Assembly (NCBI GenBank): GCA_022559845.1
Contig: CM040121.1
Span: 508,380,566 to 508,444,565 of the forward strand
Direction of reading: 5' to 3'
DNA length: 64,000 nucleotides
Source of the DNA: Amorphophallus konjac
Lineage: Eukaryota; Streptophyta; Magnoliopsida; Alismatales; Araceae
Part shown: positions 1 to 12,141 of the stretch, one piece after another
How the letters are laid out: every line of letters starts with the position of its first letter
Numbering within the stretch: position 1 is the stretch's first letter
Translations under genes and position numbers: made by a program
Notes under the pieces: model-generated
What the model was told of the DNA's origin: nothing
The model's input: only the letters and a program-made list of their open reading frames with translations
The model's database searches: none

Positions 1-726
1 TCCGGTTGATGGCCCTCCCTAAGGGTCACCTCTGCCCAACTCCGTCGGTGGGCTTAATGCTGCTGCACCTGCATGGTCTCCCGCTAGCATGTCTGATGCC
101 CCACGACCGTCTCCTGTAGAAGCTATCAAGCCTCGCCTCTCCTTTGCCCAAGCACTGAAGAAGAAGATCAACCGGGAACCACTTGGGCCGTTACCAGCTC
201 CTCCTTCGGCTCCTCCCCATGTGCTTTCTGCTCATGAGTCTACTCCTCCGTCTCCTGAGGGTGGCCTCCAGTTTCCCCAGCTCATCCAGGTGCTCACTGT
301 TCCAGGGCTAGAGCCTTCCGAGAGGTTCGACCTTGCCTCTACCCATGCGCGCTTCGTGGGCACCTCCGACCAGGATCACTCGCGGCTAGCTTCGAGGACG
401 GACGGCGGTGCCCCCAGGCGATCTCATCGGCGCTCTAACTCTACCTCTTCCTCCAGAGATCATGACTTTTGATGGTTACTTACCACTCATGTGTTGTCTT
501 TGGGTTCTCCTCCTTCTCATTGTATGTGGCCCCTTTCGTCTCTATAAGTCTGGGTGCCTTATGCCTTCCCCCTTTCTCCCCCTTTCTCTCTTCTGTAACC
601 TCATGCTTCCATTAATGAAAACGCTTGCTTGGTGGCCCGGGGTGGAACATCCACTTCCTTCCGCAATGAAGGCGTGAATGGGAACCCTCGCCCCACCTTG
701 CAAGTATCAACCTTGAGTTAAAAAAA
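1..726 (+). mobile_element. Truncated LINE-like retroposed fragment (uncertain)
   Basis: This stretch ends in a run of seven A residues (720-726) exactly where sequence homologous to the 8338-9651 LTR begins, so something has inserted into or joined the LTR of element E here. The piece has a short ORF, then about 250 bp of T- and C-rich non-coding DNA, then the A tract, which is the layout of a retroposed copy with a 3' UTR. Its 5' end and any target-site duplication lie outside the window. It could instead be a deletion junction. The LINE assignment rests only on the A tract and a weak ORF1-like start. Confidence 0.3.
89..472 (+). CDS. Hypothetical 127-aa ORF, possible LINE ORF1 N-terminal remnant
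   Basis: The ORF begins MSDAPRPSP and has the stretch SFAQALKKK near residues 18-27. This recalls the SFA-x-A-L motif near the start of many plant LINE ORF1 proteins. The rest is rich in Pro and Ser and ends in an Arg/Ser-rich tail. No zinc knuckle, RNA-binding domain or reverse transcriptase is present, and in-frame stops occur upstream. It is probably a fragment of a retroposon protein whose remainder was lost. Function is not assignable. Confidence 0.25.
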   Translation: MSDAPRPSPVEAIKPRLSFAQALKKKINREPLGPLPAPPSAPPHVLSAHESTPPSPEGGLQFPQLIQVLTVPGLEPSERFDLASTHARFVGTSDQDHSRLASRTDGGAPRRSHRRSNSTSSSRDHDF

Positions 727-2040
727 GCGGGCGCTAATTCTAATTATTTTCAGTATAACAATATAATTAATTATAATTAGCATCCGATTACACGGGCGCT
801 CAATGTTTAATTGACGTCTACTGTCAGGTCGCAGAATATTAAATTACCATACATTTTGCTTTTTACTAATATCTTCATGAATAACACCTCTGTATAGGAG
901 CGTTCATTTTAAATCGCGACTACATGACTGTCGCTCTTTTTCTTTGTGATGGTACGCATCGGGCAGGTACAATCATAGATACATGAAATTTTTAGTTGAT
1001 CAATATTGGAAACTAAAGACATAAATAGATAGAGAAAATTATATATGTTCCAAAAGCATGGTCATGCATTACTTTTAACATCAGGTTACATAATTATTCA
1101 ATTTCTAAGCATATATAATTATTAAATCATGTTAAAAGATATGGCGACATGGCTAGGGTCGCATATTAATGGACGACCAAGGGTCTATCGCAGAATTTTC
1201 AATTCGCGACTCTATGCACGGTCGTTCATCAATTGACGCCCAGAGGCTGGTCGCTATTTTACAAAACTCACTAAAACAATGCTAAAACTCATGAAAAACA
1301 TTACTACATGACCTATATGCATATATTTTTACTTGATTAACATGTTGGGCTTCGTTTACTTGAGAACACCTACCTCAGTTGGGGTTGATGATCGACGATC
1401 AGGAATTATAGAAGCAGAAGAAGAAAGTAGCAGCTACAACCACTGCAATAGCAATAGCTGGAAGAAGAATGCAAGAGAAGATCTGCTTCTCGTGTAGGAG
1501 GAAGACGATATCGGCAAGGGTTCCTTCGCGACAGGAGGATGCAGGAGGAAGCAGATGCACTACAGGGCTTGGAGGACGACGAACGCAGTAAGGCTCCCTG
1601 CAGCAACAGCAATAGCCTTCACTCGTTCGACAGAGGGGCTTATTTATAGAGAAGAGGATCCTAATGGGGTTAGGATTCCAATGGCAGCAGGGCTTCCATG
1701 TTTAAATCTAAAATTTCCTCTCCCTGCCAAAACCACAGCCGCTTGCCAAAACCCTCAACTCCTCCCATGCAACCTTCGAACGTGACAAGGGTTTAGAGAA
1801 AAATAAAAAGGGTCCTAAGCTTCATGTATTTACATATATACCTGTAAGGTCTTATTTGTTCTATACTTGAGGCCCGTACGGTTATAGCTTTCTTAACGAG
1901 TTCGAGGCCCAATGGTGATGATTATGGGTTGGCTTCCTATGAGGGGGTTAATGAGCCTTTATCCTATTTACTTTAAAAATTTATTATGTTTAATTTATTT
2001 AGGATCTTTAATTTCCTATAAATTTATCCGGGATGCTACA
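727..2040 (-). repeat. Element E 3' LTR (partial)
   Basis: Matches 8338-9651 over its whole length and ends at the same TGCTACA. The first 1.7 kb (equivalent of 6595-8337) is missing, replaced by the 1-726 piece. A minus-strand TATAAATA lies at 1641-1648. It contains several short hairpins of the GCGAC/GTCGC and GACGCC/GGTCG type, for example at about 905-930 and 1195-1260. Confidence 0.9.
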
Positions 2041-2058
2041 CCCTCACCCACTTAAAAG
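2041..2058 (-). other. Element E polypurine tract
   Basis: Directly inside the 3' LTR. The minus strand reads AAGTGGGTGAGGG before TGTAGC, the usual position for the plus-strand primer of an LTR element. The same tract, purer, is at 21583-21597 in element C. Confidence 0.55.
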
Positions 2059-2118
2059 AATTTGGTCCCCAAATTCAATCGCATGTACGATTAGGTAGAG
2101 GGTGTAATTACTTACAGC

Positions 2119-5100
2119 TTAGAATAAATCAGAAAATCTCTTCCGCATAGATTCTTCGGGTTCTCACGTGACTTCTTGTTATAGGGACTTGTTCCATTGC
2201 ACCTTCACCATAGGGATTGTCTTGTTCCTCAGAACTCATTCTTCTCGGTCGATGATCTTTATCGGCTTATGTTCATGGGTAAGGTCCTTCTGTATCACCA
2301 AGTTATCATAGTCGATGACGTGGAAAGGATCGTGCACATATTTCTTCAACATCGAAACATGGAACACATTGTGTACTTCAGATAGTTGTGGAGGCAAGGC
2401 AATGCGATAGGCTACCTCGCCAACTCTTTCCAGCACTTCGAACAGACTTATAAACCTTGGTGTAAGCTTACCCTTAACACCGAATCTTCTAATGCCTCGA
2501 CCAGGAGAGACTTTAAGGACAACATGGTCTCCAACTTGGAACTCCAGATCTCTTCTTCTATTGTCAGCATATGACTTCTGCCTGGACTGAGGTGTCTTGA
2601 GTCTATCCCTGATGAGTTGGACCTTCTCATTTGTGTCTCTTACCATATCCAGGCCTAGTATTTATCTTTCGCCGACTTCATCCCAGCATATAGGAGATCG
2701 GCAACTCCTGCCATAAAGTGCTTCGAATAGGGCCATCTGAATACTGGCCTGATAGCTTTTGTTATAAGCAAATTCAGCCAGGGGCAAGCGGTCATGCTAG
2801 CTTCCGCCGAAATTGATGACACAAGCCCTTAACATATTTTCAACAACCTGATTGGTTCTCTCGGTCTGACCATCTGTTTGGGGATGGAAGATAGTGCTAA
2901 GGTTGAGTTTCGTCCTCAGGGAGTTTTGTAGACCCTCCCAAAAATGGGAAGTGAAGCGCGGGTCTCGGTCAGACACAATCGACACAGGTACACCATGTAA
3001 TCTTACAATCTCCTTGATGCATAATGCAGCTAGGACATCAACCGACCAACGGCTCTTGATAGGTAGGAAATAGGCCATTTTGGTCAAACGGTCGATGATT
3101 ACCCACATGCCATCATGTCCGCCCCTAGACTTAGGCAAGCCCATGATGAAGTCCATGTCGATGTCTTCCCACTTCCACTTGGGAATATCTAGCGGATGCA
3201 GCTTTCCGGCGGGTTTCTAGTGTTCCGCCTTCACTTGTTAGCAGGTGAGACAAGAAATCTGCTACCTCCGTTTTCATATTGGGCCACCAAAAAGTTTGTT
3301 TCAAGTCTTGATATATTTTAGTGGCTCCGGGGTGAATTGTGTACCTTGATCAGTGAGCTTCTTCTAGAATCTTCTTCTTCAACTCGGGACAGTTCGGTAC
3401 ACATGTCCTCTCATGGAATAACAATCTGCCACCAGATGCCAGCTCAAAGTTTGGTTGTTCTTCCAGCTTATCCTTTACTCCCACCAGCACAGGGTCTTCA
3501 TCTTGTAACTTCTTAATCTCGGACAGCAAATCCGGATGTATACTCATGTGAGATAGAATAATACACCCCTTCTTGTCCGTGCTTATATCAAGCTCAGAGA
3601 ACTTCTCCAATAACTTCCATTCTTGTATCATACAGTTGGCCAATATTACTCTCGATTTTTGACTCAGGGCATCCGCTATGGAATTTCCCTTACCAGAGTG
3701 GTATTATATCGTGAAGTCAAAATCCTTGAGATATTCAAGCCAACGCCTTTGTCTCATGTTTAGTTCCTTCTGGAAAAATAGGTACTTGAGACTTTTGTGA
3801 TCGGAGTACACGGTGAATTATTCTCCGTAGATATAGTGTCTCAAGATCTTTAAGGCAAACACTACCGCAGCCAGCTCTAAGTCATGCACCGGATATTTTT
3901 CTTCATGTTTCTTCAATTGCCTAGAAGAGTATGCAATGACTCTCCCTTGTTGCATTAAGACACACCCAAGGCCAATACCAGAAGCATCGATATATATCTC
4001 ATACTTCTCTCCTTCCCTTGGTAATGATAAGACTAGAGTAGTAGTTAAGAGATCCTTCAATATTTGGAAACTCTTCTCACAGTCTTCATTCCACTCATAA
4101 GGCACCTCCTTACGAGTCAGCCTCGTGAGAGGAACACCAATCTTTGAGAAGTCCTTAATGAAACGCCGGTAATAACCAGCCAGCCCCAAGAAACTCTGAA
4201 TCTCTGTTGCACTTGTTGGTCGTTCCCAATTCTTCACTGCATCGACCTTTGAAGGGTCGACAGAAATTCTGTCCTTCGAGACTACATGGCCCAAGAAGGA
4301 TACTTCCTTGAGCCAGAACCCGCACTTGCTAAATTTGGCATACAATTTATTTTCCATCAATATTTGCAATGCCTTCTTTAGATGTACTTCATGATCTTCT
4401 TCGGTCTTTGAATAGATCAGAATATCATCAATAAAGACCACAATAAATTGGCCTAAGTGGGGCCTGAGGATGTTGTTCATTAACTGCATGAAAGCGGCAA
4501 AGGAAATTGTTAGTCCAAAAGGTATAACAGTGAATTCGTAATGCCCATACCTGCTTCAGAATGCAGTCTTGTGAATGTCCTCTTCTTTGATCCTCAGTTG
4601 GTGATAATCCGATCGAAGATCAATCTTTGAGAAGTATTTTGCTCTAGAGATTTGATCAAACAACTCATCGATCCTCGGCAGCGGGTTCTTGTTCTTGATT
4701 GTGAGGTGGTTTAGCTACTGATAATCGATGCAGAGTCTCATCAATCCATCCTTCTTCTTGACGAAGAATACAGGTGCTCCCCACGGGGAAGTGCTTGGTC
4801 TGATGAAACCCCTTTTCAACAATTCCATTAGTTGCTCCTTTAGTTCTTTCAACTCAGCGGGGGACATTCTGTACGGTGCCTTAGAAACAGGGCCGGCACC
4901 AGGGGCAAGGTCGATTGTAAACGACACTTCCCGCTCCGGGGGTAAGCCGGGCAATTCTTCCAGAAAGACGTCGGGAAATTCTTGAATTATACGGATGTCT
5001 TCCAGCCTAGACACCTTAGCTTCAGTGGCAGTCACGAATGCTAGGAATGCTACACATCCTTTGTTTATAAGCTTGTAAGCTCGGAGGGCCGAAATAGGTG

Positions 5101-6421
5101 ACTTGTTTCGAGTCCGAGGGCTAGTGTAAACCCGTTCCGAATATCTTTAAAAGGTTACCATACCATTCCGACAATCAATAATTACCTTATGGGTGGACAG
5201 CCAGTCGGCACCTAGAATGACATCATATTCTTTCATATCTAGGCATACCAGGTTGGCAGGTAGATTTTAGCCTTTAACCATAACCTTACAATTTGGGTAG
5301 TGATGTGTGATATCGGACTCATTCCCGAGAGGAGTAGTTATGACTAAGTCTAACCATTCGAGTTCCATGGAAAAAGAAGTAACAAATTTCTTGGACACAA
5401 ATGAATGGGTTGCACCGGTATCAAATAGAACTCGTGCAGACTTAGAACAAACAGTTAATATACCTTCCACAATTCCACCTTCTGTAGGTTCCGTCTCTTG
5501 GAGTGCTTGCAACCATCCTTGCTTCTTAGCTGGACGCTTCTCATCCTTGGTAGTTTGTTCGTTCATCAATGGGCAATCAGGGATCTGATGTTCCAGACTC
5601 CCGCATCGGAGATATGCTCCTAGTCTTCTCCAACATTCCTCGGCCTTATGGCCGGCCTTGTCGCAGTGCTTACACACCTCCTTAGAAGGTGTAGTGATTG
5701 AGAAAGGCCTTTTAAATTTCTTTTCCTTGGAGGACTCTCCTCCATTGCTAGTCCGCTTCTTGTTGTATGATGGTTTGAAATTGTTGGGACCTGTGACATT
5801 CTCCTTTTTGTCCCTACCACGGATATTGTCGGACAACTCCGTGGCATCTTCTAGTAGTTGTGCACGTCGTACCATCTCCGAGTAGACTTGAATGTCCATA
5901 AGCGCAAGTTGAGTGATGAGTTGCGGCCGAAGGCCATTCAGAAACTGCCTCGCTTTCATCTTTTCGGTGAACACCAAGTGAGGTGCATACCTGGATAGTC
6001 TGGAGAATTGGGCCTCATATTCGGCCACTGACAAGGTTCGTTGTTTCAACCGGCAAACTCCGTCGCCTTCTTTTGTTGGATGCGGTCAGAGAAGTATTTT
6101 TTGTTAAAATGCTCAACAAAGTCAGCCCACGAGACTTGTTCTTCCGGCAATGTAGCTCCAACTGCCTCCCACCAGCAACGTGCATCCCGCTCCAATTGGA
6201 ACGAGGCTAGTAAGACCTTTTCATCATCCGTGCACTGCATTACACGGAATATCCTCTCGATTTCCTTTAGCCAATTATCGGCATCGTTGAGGTCGGACGA
6301 ACCTGTGAGTTTAGGTGGGTTCATGTTCCAAAAACCTCTGTGGAGATCACCAGCACCACGGTTAGCACCGCCTTGCGCCACTTGCTATAGCGTCTGCGTA
6401 AGTGCTCTTTCAGCGGCCATA
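2119..6421 (-). pseudogene. Element E gag-pol (chromovirus) pseudogene
   Basis: Start ATG at 6421, stop at 2119-2121. In order on the minus strand are: gag (6421-5700); two zinc-knuckle-like motifs (CKHCDKAGH and CLRCGS-type, about 5580-5680, the second as YLRCGS); a protease with LFDTGATHS (about 5430); RT with [10 protein letters not shown] (about 4420); RNase H; an integrase core split between 3156 and 2797; and an integrase C-terminus plus chromodomain-like end (2646-2119). The order and chromodomain place it in the Tekay/Del chromoviruses. It is broken by many in-frame stops and frameshifts (for example near 6388, 6048, 5266, 4713 and 3817) and cannot encode a working polyprotein. It is collinear with the element C polyprotein. 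Confidence 0.9.
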
Positions 6422-6575
6422 ATCCTACAAGAGATTTTACTCTAATTAGCGTCGCCTTTTCAATTATAAAGTTGGACGTCAACATAGAGCTTAACCTGTG
6501 GTTCTACCCATCTCATCGGGTGTGAGGAGTATACCTATTCTTGGACTTGGGTTTCCTAGGAATTTGGAATCCTAG

Positions 6576-6587
6576 GCTCTGATACCA
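6576..6587 (-). other. Element E primer-binding site (tRNA-iMet)
   Basis: The minus strand reads TGGTATCAGAGC, complementary to the 3' end of initiator tRNA-Met, seven bases inside the 5' LTR. It fixes the element's orientation. Confidence 0.9.
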
Positions 6588-6594
6588 CAAAAAC

Positions 6595-9500
6595 TGTCAC
6601 GTCCCGAGCACGGAAGGAACCCGGTACGCGTGATGAGTTTATATCGATCATGTCAATCAAAGCACGAGGAAATTTGACACAAAGATAGAGTACGCAAATA
6701 ACAAGATAATAATAATAACAACCATAATCCAATTCCACAATTTAATCCACATATCCATGATAGCGATAATCCAAAACCATAAAGATGATGATCCATAACC
6801 ATCCATGTGGCTACAAACCTTAACATGTTTCCATGATGACTCACATAACTGAAAGAAAGTACTATGACAAGGGACTCTAAAGAAATGGTCAAGACGCGAC
6901 TAGACACGACTAGGTGACTGCTTGGCGTTCGGAAGCTCTACACTCGTCACTCGGTCTCATTCCCCTCCGATTGGTTGTCGCTATCTGAGTTACATGAAAA
7001 GTGGGGAAATATTTGGTGAGCGAATGCTCAGTAGGATTTATATATCAAGAACTAGCAATGCTTTAAGTAGTTACATGTTACGTGCAATGCAGGTAAAGCT
7101 ATGCATGATGAACGATCATGATGTCAAGAGCTTTAAAGATGAAACACTCATGATGTCAAGGTAATAATAAGGAACTATCAAGAGTTTGCACTAATTTTCA
7201 AGGGGAGATAGTATCAAGTATTTCAGGCATGTATATAACAAGTCTTGTCAAGAAATTTGGCTATTTAAAGCAAGCAAGTACTCGCCCATTCCAGGCCACG
7301 CAACTCAAGTTAAGCACGCGAGTAATATCAAGTATTATCACGAGAGAGTGAGTGAAATGCCTTATATCTAGAACGACAAGTACTCCGGTGTAATGTCACA
7401 CCGTGATGAATATAGCTCCCATGGGCACAAGTACTTTCGGGTGCTCCTCCCAGGACTAGATCGGGCCCTATATACGCAGGCATTGAGTCATGTATATTTT
7501 AGACATCCACTATAGTTATAGCCAATATAGAGTTCCAAAGGAATAGCCATTGTAAGATGATAAGGTAGATTTCACGAATGAAGGAGTTAAGGACTGAACT
7601 TTGAACAAGTATGACTCTGCATTAAACCACACGAAAACCAAGACAATGTCATGAAATTGGATAATTGGCACCCACTCAGTCGCCACCAATTTCAGAAATA
7701 GCGTCCATCGTATGGTCGCTCATTCCTGTGAACAGTGCAGGCACGAAGAATTAACGACTTCTCAATCAATCGCTCATTCATAAATAGCGTCCATGTCACG
7801 GTCGCTATAACAGTAAACTGCGCCCCCTGACTGGGCGCTAATTCATTCTGGCGTCCAAGTCCAGGTCGCAGATTTAGAACAGACATCACACTTCTTAAAA
7901 GAGGCCAGAATAGCGCTCTTTGAGGGCCAAACATCACGTTTCTTCCGAGTGACGTGACAAAGAAAGGTTCCAGAGTTTTTAGGGTACAACCTGCTTAGCG
8001 GCCTTGAGGGAATCTAAGGCTTCGCGTAGACTTACGGAGGTCCCGATGATGAAATCACCAGTCCGAAGGAAGGAATATCCCGCGGAGGGCTCAATCATCA
8101 CCGAGAGTTAGGGGCTATGCGGAAAAATAACGTGAAACGTGAGGCTGCATCTACGGACTAAGACACAGTGCCATAGGCTCGCGGTATGGGCCAGAAAATC
8201 GATAAATCTATGAGATAGGGAAAACTGCGCCTGATCATGAGTCGCCATTTAATGAAATAGTGACTTTATGAACAGTCGCTCAATCTTTTTTATGACTGAA
8301 TTTTTTCACGAAATAATAAGAATTAACGACACAGCAAGTGGGCGCTAATTCTAATTATTTTCAGTATAACAATATAATTAATTATAATTAGCGTCCGATT
8401 ACACAGGCGCTCAATCTTTAATTGGCATCTACTGTCAGGTCGCAGAATATTAAATTACCATATATTTTGCTTTTTACTAATATCTTCACGAATAACACCT
8501 TTATATAGGGGCGTTTATTTTAAATCGCGACTACATGACTGTCGCTATTTTTCTTTGTGATGCTACGCATCGGGTAGGTACAATCATAGATACATGAAAT
8601 TTTCAGTTTATCAAAATTGGAAACTAAAGACATAAATAGATAGAGGAAATTATATATGTTCCAAAAGCATGGTCATGCATTACTTTTAACATCGGGTTAC
8701 ATAATTATTCAATTTCTAAGCATATATAATTATTAAATCATGTTAAAAGATATGGCGACATGGATAGGGTCACAGATTAATGGACGACCAAGGGTCTGTC
8801 GCAGAATTTTCAATTCGCGACTCTGTGCACGGTCGTTCATCAATTGATGCCCAGAGGCTGGTCGCTATTTTACAAAAATCACTGAAATAACGCTAAAACT
8901 CATGGAAAACATTACTGCATGACCTATATGCATGTATTTTTACTTGATTAACATGTTGGGCTTCGTTTACTTGAGAACACCTACCTCAGTTGGGGTTGAT
9001 GATCGACGATCAGGATTTACAGAAGTAGAAGAAGAAAGCAGCAGCTACAGCCACTGCAGCAGTAATAGCTAGAAGAAGAATGCAAGAGAAGACCTGCTTC
9101 TCGTGTAGGAGGAAGACGATATCGGCAAGGGTTCCTTCGCGTCAGGAGGATGTAGGAGGAAGCAGATGCACTACAGGGCTTGGAGGACGACGAACGCAGC
9201 AAGGCTCCCTGCAGCAACAGCAATAGCCTTCACTCGTTCGACAGAGGGGCTTATTTATAGAGAAGAGGATCCTAATGGGGTTAGGATTCCAATGGCAGCA
9301 GTGCTTCCATGTTTAAATATGAAATTTCCTCTCCTTGCCAAAACCACAGCCGCCTGCCAAAACCCTCAACTCCTCCCATGCAACCTTCGAACGTGACAAG
9401 GGTTTAGAGAAAAACAAAAAGGGTCCTATGATTCATGTATTTACATATATACCTGTAAGGCCTTATTTGTTCTATACGTGAGGCCCGTACGGTTATAGCT

Positions 9501-9651
9501 TTCTTAATGGGTTCGAGGCCCAATGGTGATGATTATGGGTTGGCTTCCTATGAGAGGGTTAATGAGCCCTTATCCTATTTACTTTGAAATTTTAGTATGT
9601 TTAATTTATTTAAGATTTTTAATTTCTTATAAATTTATCTGGGGTGCTACA
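6595..9651 (-). repeat. Element E 5' LTR (3,057 bp)
   Basis: Complete LTR with TG at 6595 and CA at 9651 on the plus strand. A promoter-like TATAAATA lies on the minus strand at 9252-9259. It holds GCG/CGC-type short hairpins, notably at 7700-7900 (including GCGCCC...GGGCGC at about 7829-7850) and 8225-8280. Long ORFs in it (for example 7692-7937 and 9017-9223) have no recognizable domain and are not called genes. Confidence 0.9.
9252..9259 (-). promoter_or_regulatory. TATA box of element E 5' LTR
   Basis: TATAAATA on the minus strand about 400 bp from the LTR outer end, with an identical box at 1641-1648 in the 3' LTR. Position and sequence fit an LTR core promoter. Confidence 0.55.
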
Positions 9652-9940
9652 GGTTGCCAAAGTCTTGATTGTGTTTTCATGCACTTTCTTCATAGGGCTT
9701 TTGGGCTTACAATTTGTTTAAACCATTCACATAAACCTTGGAAGAAAACTGTTTGAATGGTGTTCATACTTTGGTTAAGTGCATGGCTAATTTCTCTTGA
9801 TTTATGGTTGAGGAAAACTGAGCTTTGTCTATGTTTTCATGTTTGATCTTCATGGTTCTTAAGGATCAAAATGTGCTTAAGTATTTCATACATGTCTTGG
9901 CAGAAATTGGTTTGATTATGCTTTGTCATTGCATTGAAGC

Positions 9941-9971
9941 AAGTCGACTTGCTTCCTCAGGAAGTCGACTT
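9941..9971. repeat. Paired AAGTCGACTT palindromes
   Basis: Two perfect 10-bp palindromes (AAGTCGACTT) at 9941-9950 and 9962-9971, 11 bp apart. The same GTCGAC core is used in the cluster at 10463-10634, which suggests a shared origin in this LTR. Confidence 0.7.
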
Positions 9972-10462
9972 GATCTGTTTGGAATGGGTTTTCTTATGCT
10001 TGAAGCATGTAAATCTTTTGGCTATGAAGTGATGATTTGTCTTGTGTTGTGGGAGATTGAAAGGCGTGATTACTTTAATAGAGAAGAATCATGTTCAAGA
10101 AAAGTGATGCTCTTGATTTTGATGCCTATACACATTTGATATTTATGTCTCAACCACTTGTTCTTTCATGTGTTTTGAACTAGTGGTAACTTGGTCTTAT
10201 ATTGTATGGCTTTACATGTACTTTGCTCATGTGTTTTTACAGCATTGAATATTGTTTCATGCACGTGCTTAATAGGACTCTTGAGCTAGTGTTTTAAACC
10301 ATACATATAAATCTTGGTGAAATTGGTTCTTGATGTTGGAAATGGGTTTAAGAATGTTTAATAGGCTCCCAAAACATCAAGACTTTGATCAAACAAAAGG
10401 TGGCATCAATGCATATGAAAACTCAGTTGTTTAACTTGATTTTTCTATTTTGCAGGGATTTC

Positions 10463-10634
10463 GGTCGACCAAAGGCACAGGATCGGTCGACCAATTTAGC
10501 CAGAGCAACCCAGATAAAAATGTCACAGAGTTCGGTCGACCGACCTGGAGATTTCGATCGACCGAAATAGCCAGAGTTGGCCAGTCTGAACTGCCGTAGA
10601 GTTCGGTCGACCGACGGCCAAATTTCGGTCGACC
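10463..10634. repeat. Cluster of CGGTCGACCG palindromes
   Basis: GGTCGACC occurs at 10463-10470, 10485-10492, 10534-10541, 10605-10612 and 10627-10634, with a variant CGATCGACCG near 10555. Each is inside a longer phrase such as TTCGGTCGACCGA. The copies alternate with AT-rich linkers, some repeated (AGCCAGAG occurs twice; AGAGTTCGG occurs twice). No ORF explains the pattern. Confidence 0.85.
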
Positions 10635-11196
10635 GATTCCATCGGGCCTCTGGATCCGACTTCACGAATCTTATCCAAAACACATCTAACTCAATCCATT
10701 AGGGTTCTATCTTTTACCCATTTTCCCCTGGGTTCTTGCTAGACTTGTTAGGGTCATTTTGGAGCATTCTAGAAGGGCTATATTGGTCTTATGCTCTCTC
10801 TTATATATACATATGTGAGAGCTACAAATTTGATAGAGAGAAACCCTTATGTGCTTATGTTTTCTATCTTGTAGGAGAAGAAAGGGGAGAAAGGAAGAAA
10901 GAGCTCAAGAAAGGAGGATTTGATCTACTTCAAGTGATTTCTGGAGCTCGTGGAAGAAGGAAGAGTGGAGCGGATTGAAGAGAGGATCAAGAGGATGTTG
11001 AAATCACGATCATTCGTCTTCCCTACGACCTGAGCTTTAAGAAACATCATCTATCAGCCTTGGAAACAAAGGGGGGTAAATTCTATATCTTATTTCTGCT
11101 TGTTTGTGATGTTCTTCTTGAGTTGTATTTTGATTTGAGCATGTCTTGAGCATTTGTCTTAATTTTCTGAACTAAGAGACATTGTGTGTGTGGTTT

Positions 11197-11470
11197 GATC
11201 GCCTGCGTACGATCGTGTGTCTGGTTGGTGCTGTGACTGTTGCAGCGAGTGTGTGTGTCGTTGATCCGGTCGTCTGATCGTATTGGAGACATCGTCTCCG
11301 TGTATGTGTTAGGGTGTGTCCCCGTGTGTGTGCAGGCGTCATCCTGCGTGTGTGTTGGAGCTTGACTCCGTGTTGGGGATTTATCCCCGTGTGTGTTGGA
11401 GATTGACTCCGTGTTGGGAAGTTTTCCCCGTGCTGGTTTACCAGCGAATTAAGTCTCACCGATTTTGTGA
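11197..11470 (+). repeat. Array of about ten mini-hairpins on a GTGTGT-rich spacer
   Basis: Consecutive short inverted repeats: GATCG/CGATC (11197-11214), GGAGAC/GTCTCC (11285-11299), GGG/CCC (11312-11322), GCAGG/CCTGC (11332-11347), GGAG/CTCC (11357-11369), GGGGA/TCCCC (11375-11388), GGAG/CTCC (11398-11410), GGGAA/TTCCC (11416-11428), CTGG/CCAG (11433-11444), CTCAC/GTGAG (about 11455-11471). Loops are 3-8 nt and spacers are mostly CGTGTGTGTT or CGTGTT. Two units (about 11357 and 11398) are near copies, so part arose by tandem duplication. Confidence 0.8.
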
Positions 11471-11940
11471 GGGGTGGACGTAGGGAGCCCGTCGTGGTCC
11501 CGAACCACCTTAAAAATTCATGTGCCTTGTGGTTTGGCCTGTGTGATTGTTTCGTTATCATTTACCCCATTCACAGGTATTTGGTTTCAGATTTCATCTT
11601 GTTCACACACATTGCTTGTTTGTCTTTTGTGCACCGTACTGCATCACACACTAATCATTCACCCACACACTGTGGAGCTTAGTCCGTTTACTTGCTAGTT
11701 GAGCCTATGCCTTATCAGATTCTGTTGTGTGACGTGTTTGCTTGATAAATCCGTTTAGACGATCATGTGAGATCGGAAAGGCTGAGAGAACTATTTCCTT
11801 TAGGATTCAAATCCCATTTTATCTTAGTTTATATTTGATAGTTACTCTAATCTTGCTAAGTTAGTTTTAAATTTACCATATCGCGTGGGGGACAATTCAA
11901 CTCTCCCTTCTTGTCTGCTCGCCAATTGAGCCAACAAAAA

Positions 11941-12141
11941 AAAAATCAAGAGATATCCACTGGATCATCCTCATTTATAGCATCTCCACCATCACCAGCT
12001 GCAGGAGGATCCTACATCACAGAAAAATAATGTTAAATAGATTTAAATAAAAAATTAATAATAAATTTAATTAAATATCTTTTTGATTTTCTAAATTCGA
12101 AAGTAGATAATATGAAGATGAATTCTTTAAATTAGTTTTTA
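11941..12141. other. Unassigned AT-rich sequence left of the satellite
   Basis: No ORF, repeat unit or element boundary was recognized. A short A run is at 11934-11943. Confidence 0.5.

Larger units (their letters stand above)
727..9651 (-). mobile_element. Element E: degraded Tekay/Del-like Ty3/gypsy retrotransposon
   Basis: A minus-strand LTR element. The 5' LTR is at 6595-9651 and the partial 3' LTR at 727-2040. The primer site is at 6576-6587, and gag, protease, RT, RNase H, integrase and chromodomain remnants lie at 2119-6421. The LTR reads TGTAGC...GTGACA on the minus strand. The two LTR copies differ at roughly 60 of 1,314 compared positions by eye, so it is older than element C, its close relative. 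The outer part of the 3' LTR is missing, so no target-site duplication can be shown. Confidence 0.9.
9652..11940 (+). repeat. Probable Copia-type (SIRE-like) LTR or LTR fragment
   Basis: AT-rich non-coding DNA with no convincing gene. Degenerate direct repeats of a phrase resembling TTTCATGCAC...AAACCAT..CATA occur near 9673-9750 and 10250-10345. The right part (10690-11935) resembles the transcribed half of a long plant LTR: a TATA-like ATATATAC near 10800, a purine-rich tract near 10880-10920, then a GT-rich stretch and a final CT-rich CAACTCTCCC before ...GAGCCAACA. No primer site follows, so it could be a solo or truncated LTR. The 5' limit may be the junction with element E. The family is inferred by resemblance only. 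Confidence 0.35.

Noticed and set aside
7692..7937. 81-aa minus-strand ORF in the element E 5' LTR
   Set aside because: No domain, not preserved, and it overlaps hairpin modules.
9825..10139. 104-aa ORF between elements E and A
   Set aside because: AT-rich LTR-like sequence. The ORF has no motif and is not supported by repeats or neighbours.
11282..11445. CRISPR-like repeats in the hairpin array
   Set aside because: No constant repeat with unique spacers. The spacers are constant and the stems vary, and the context is a plant retroelement.
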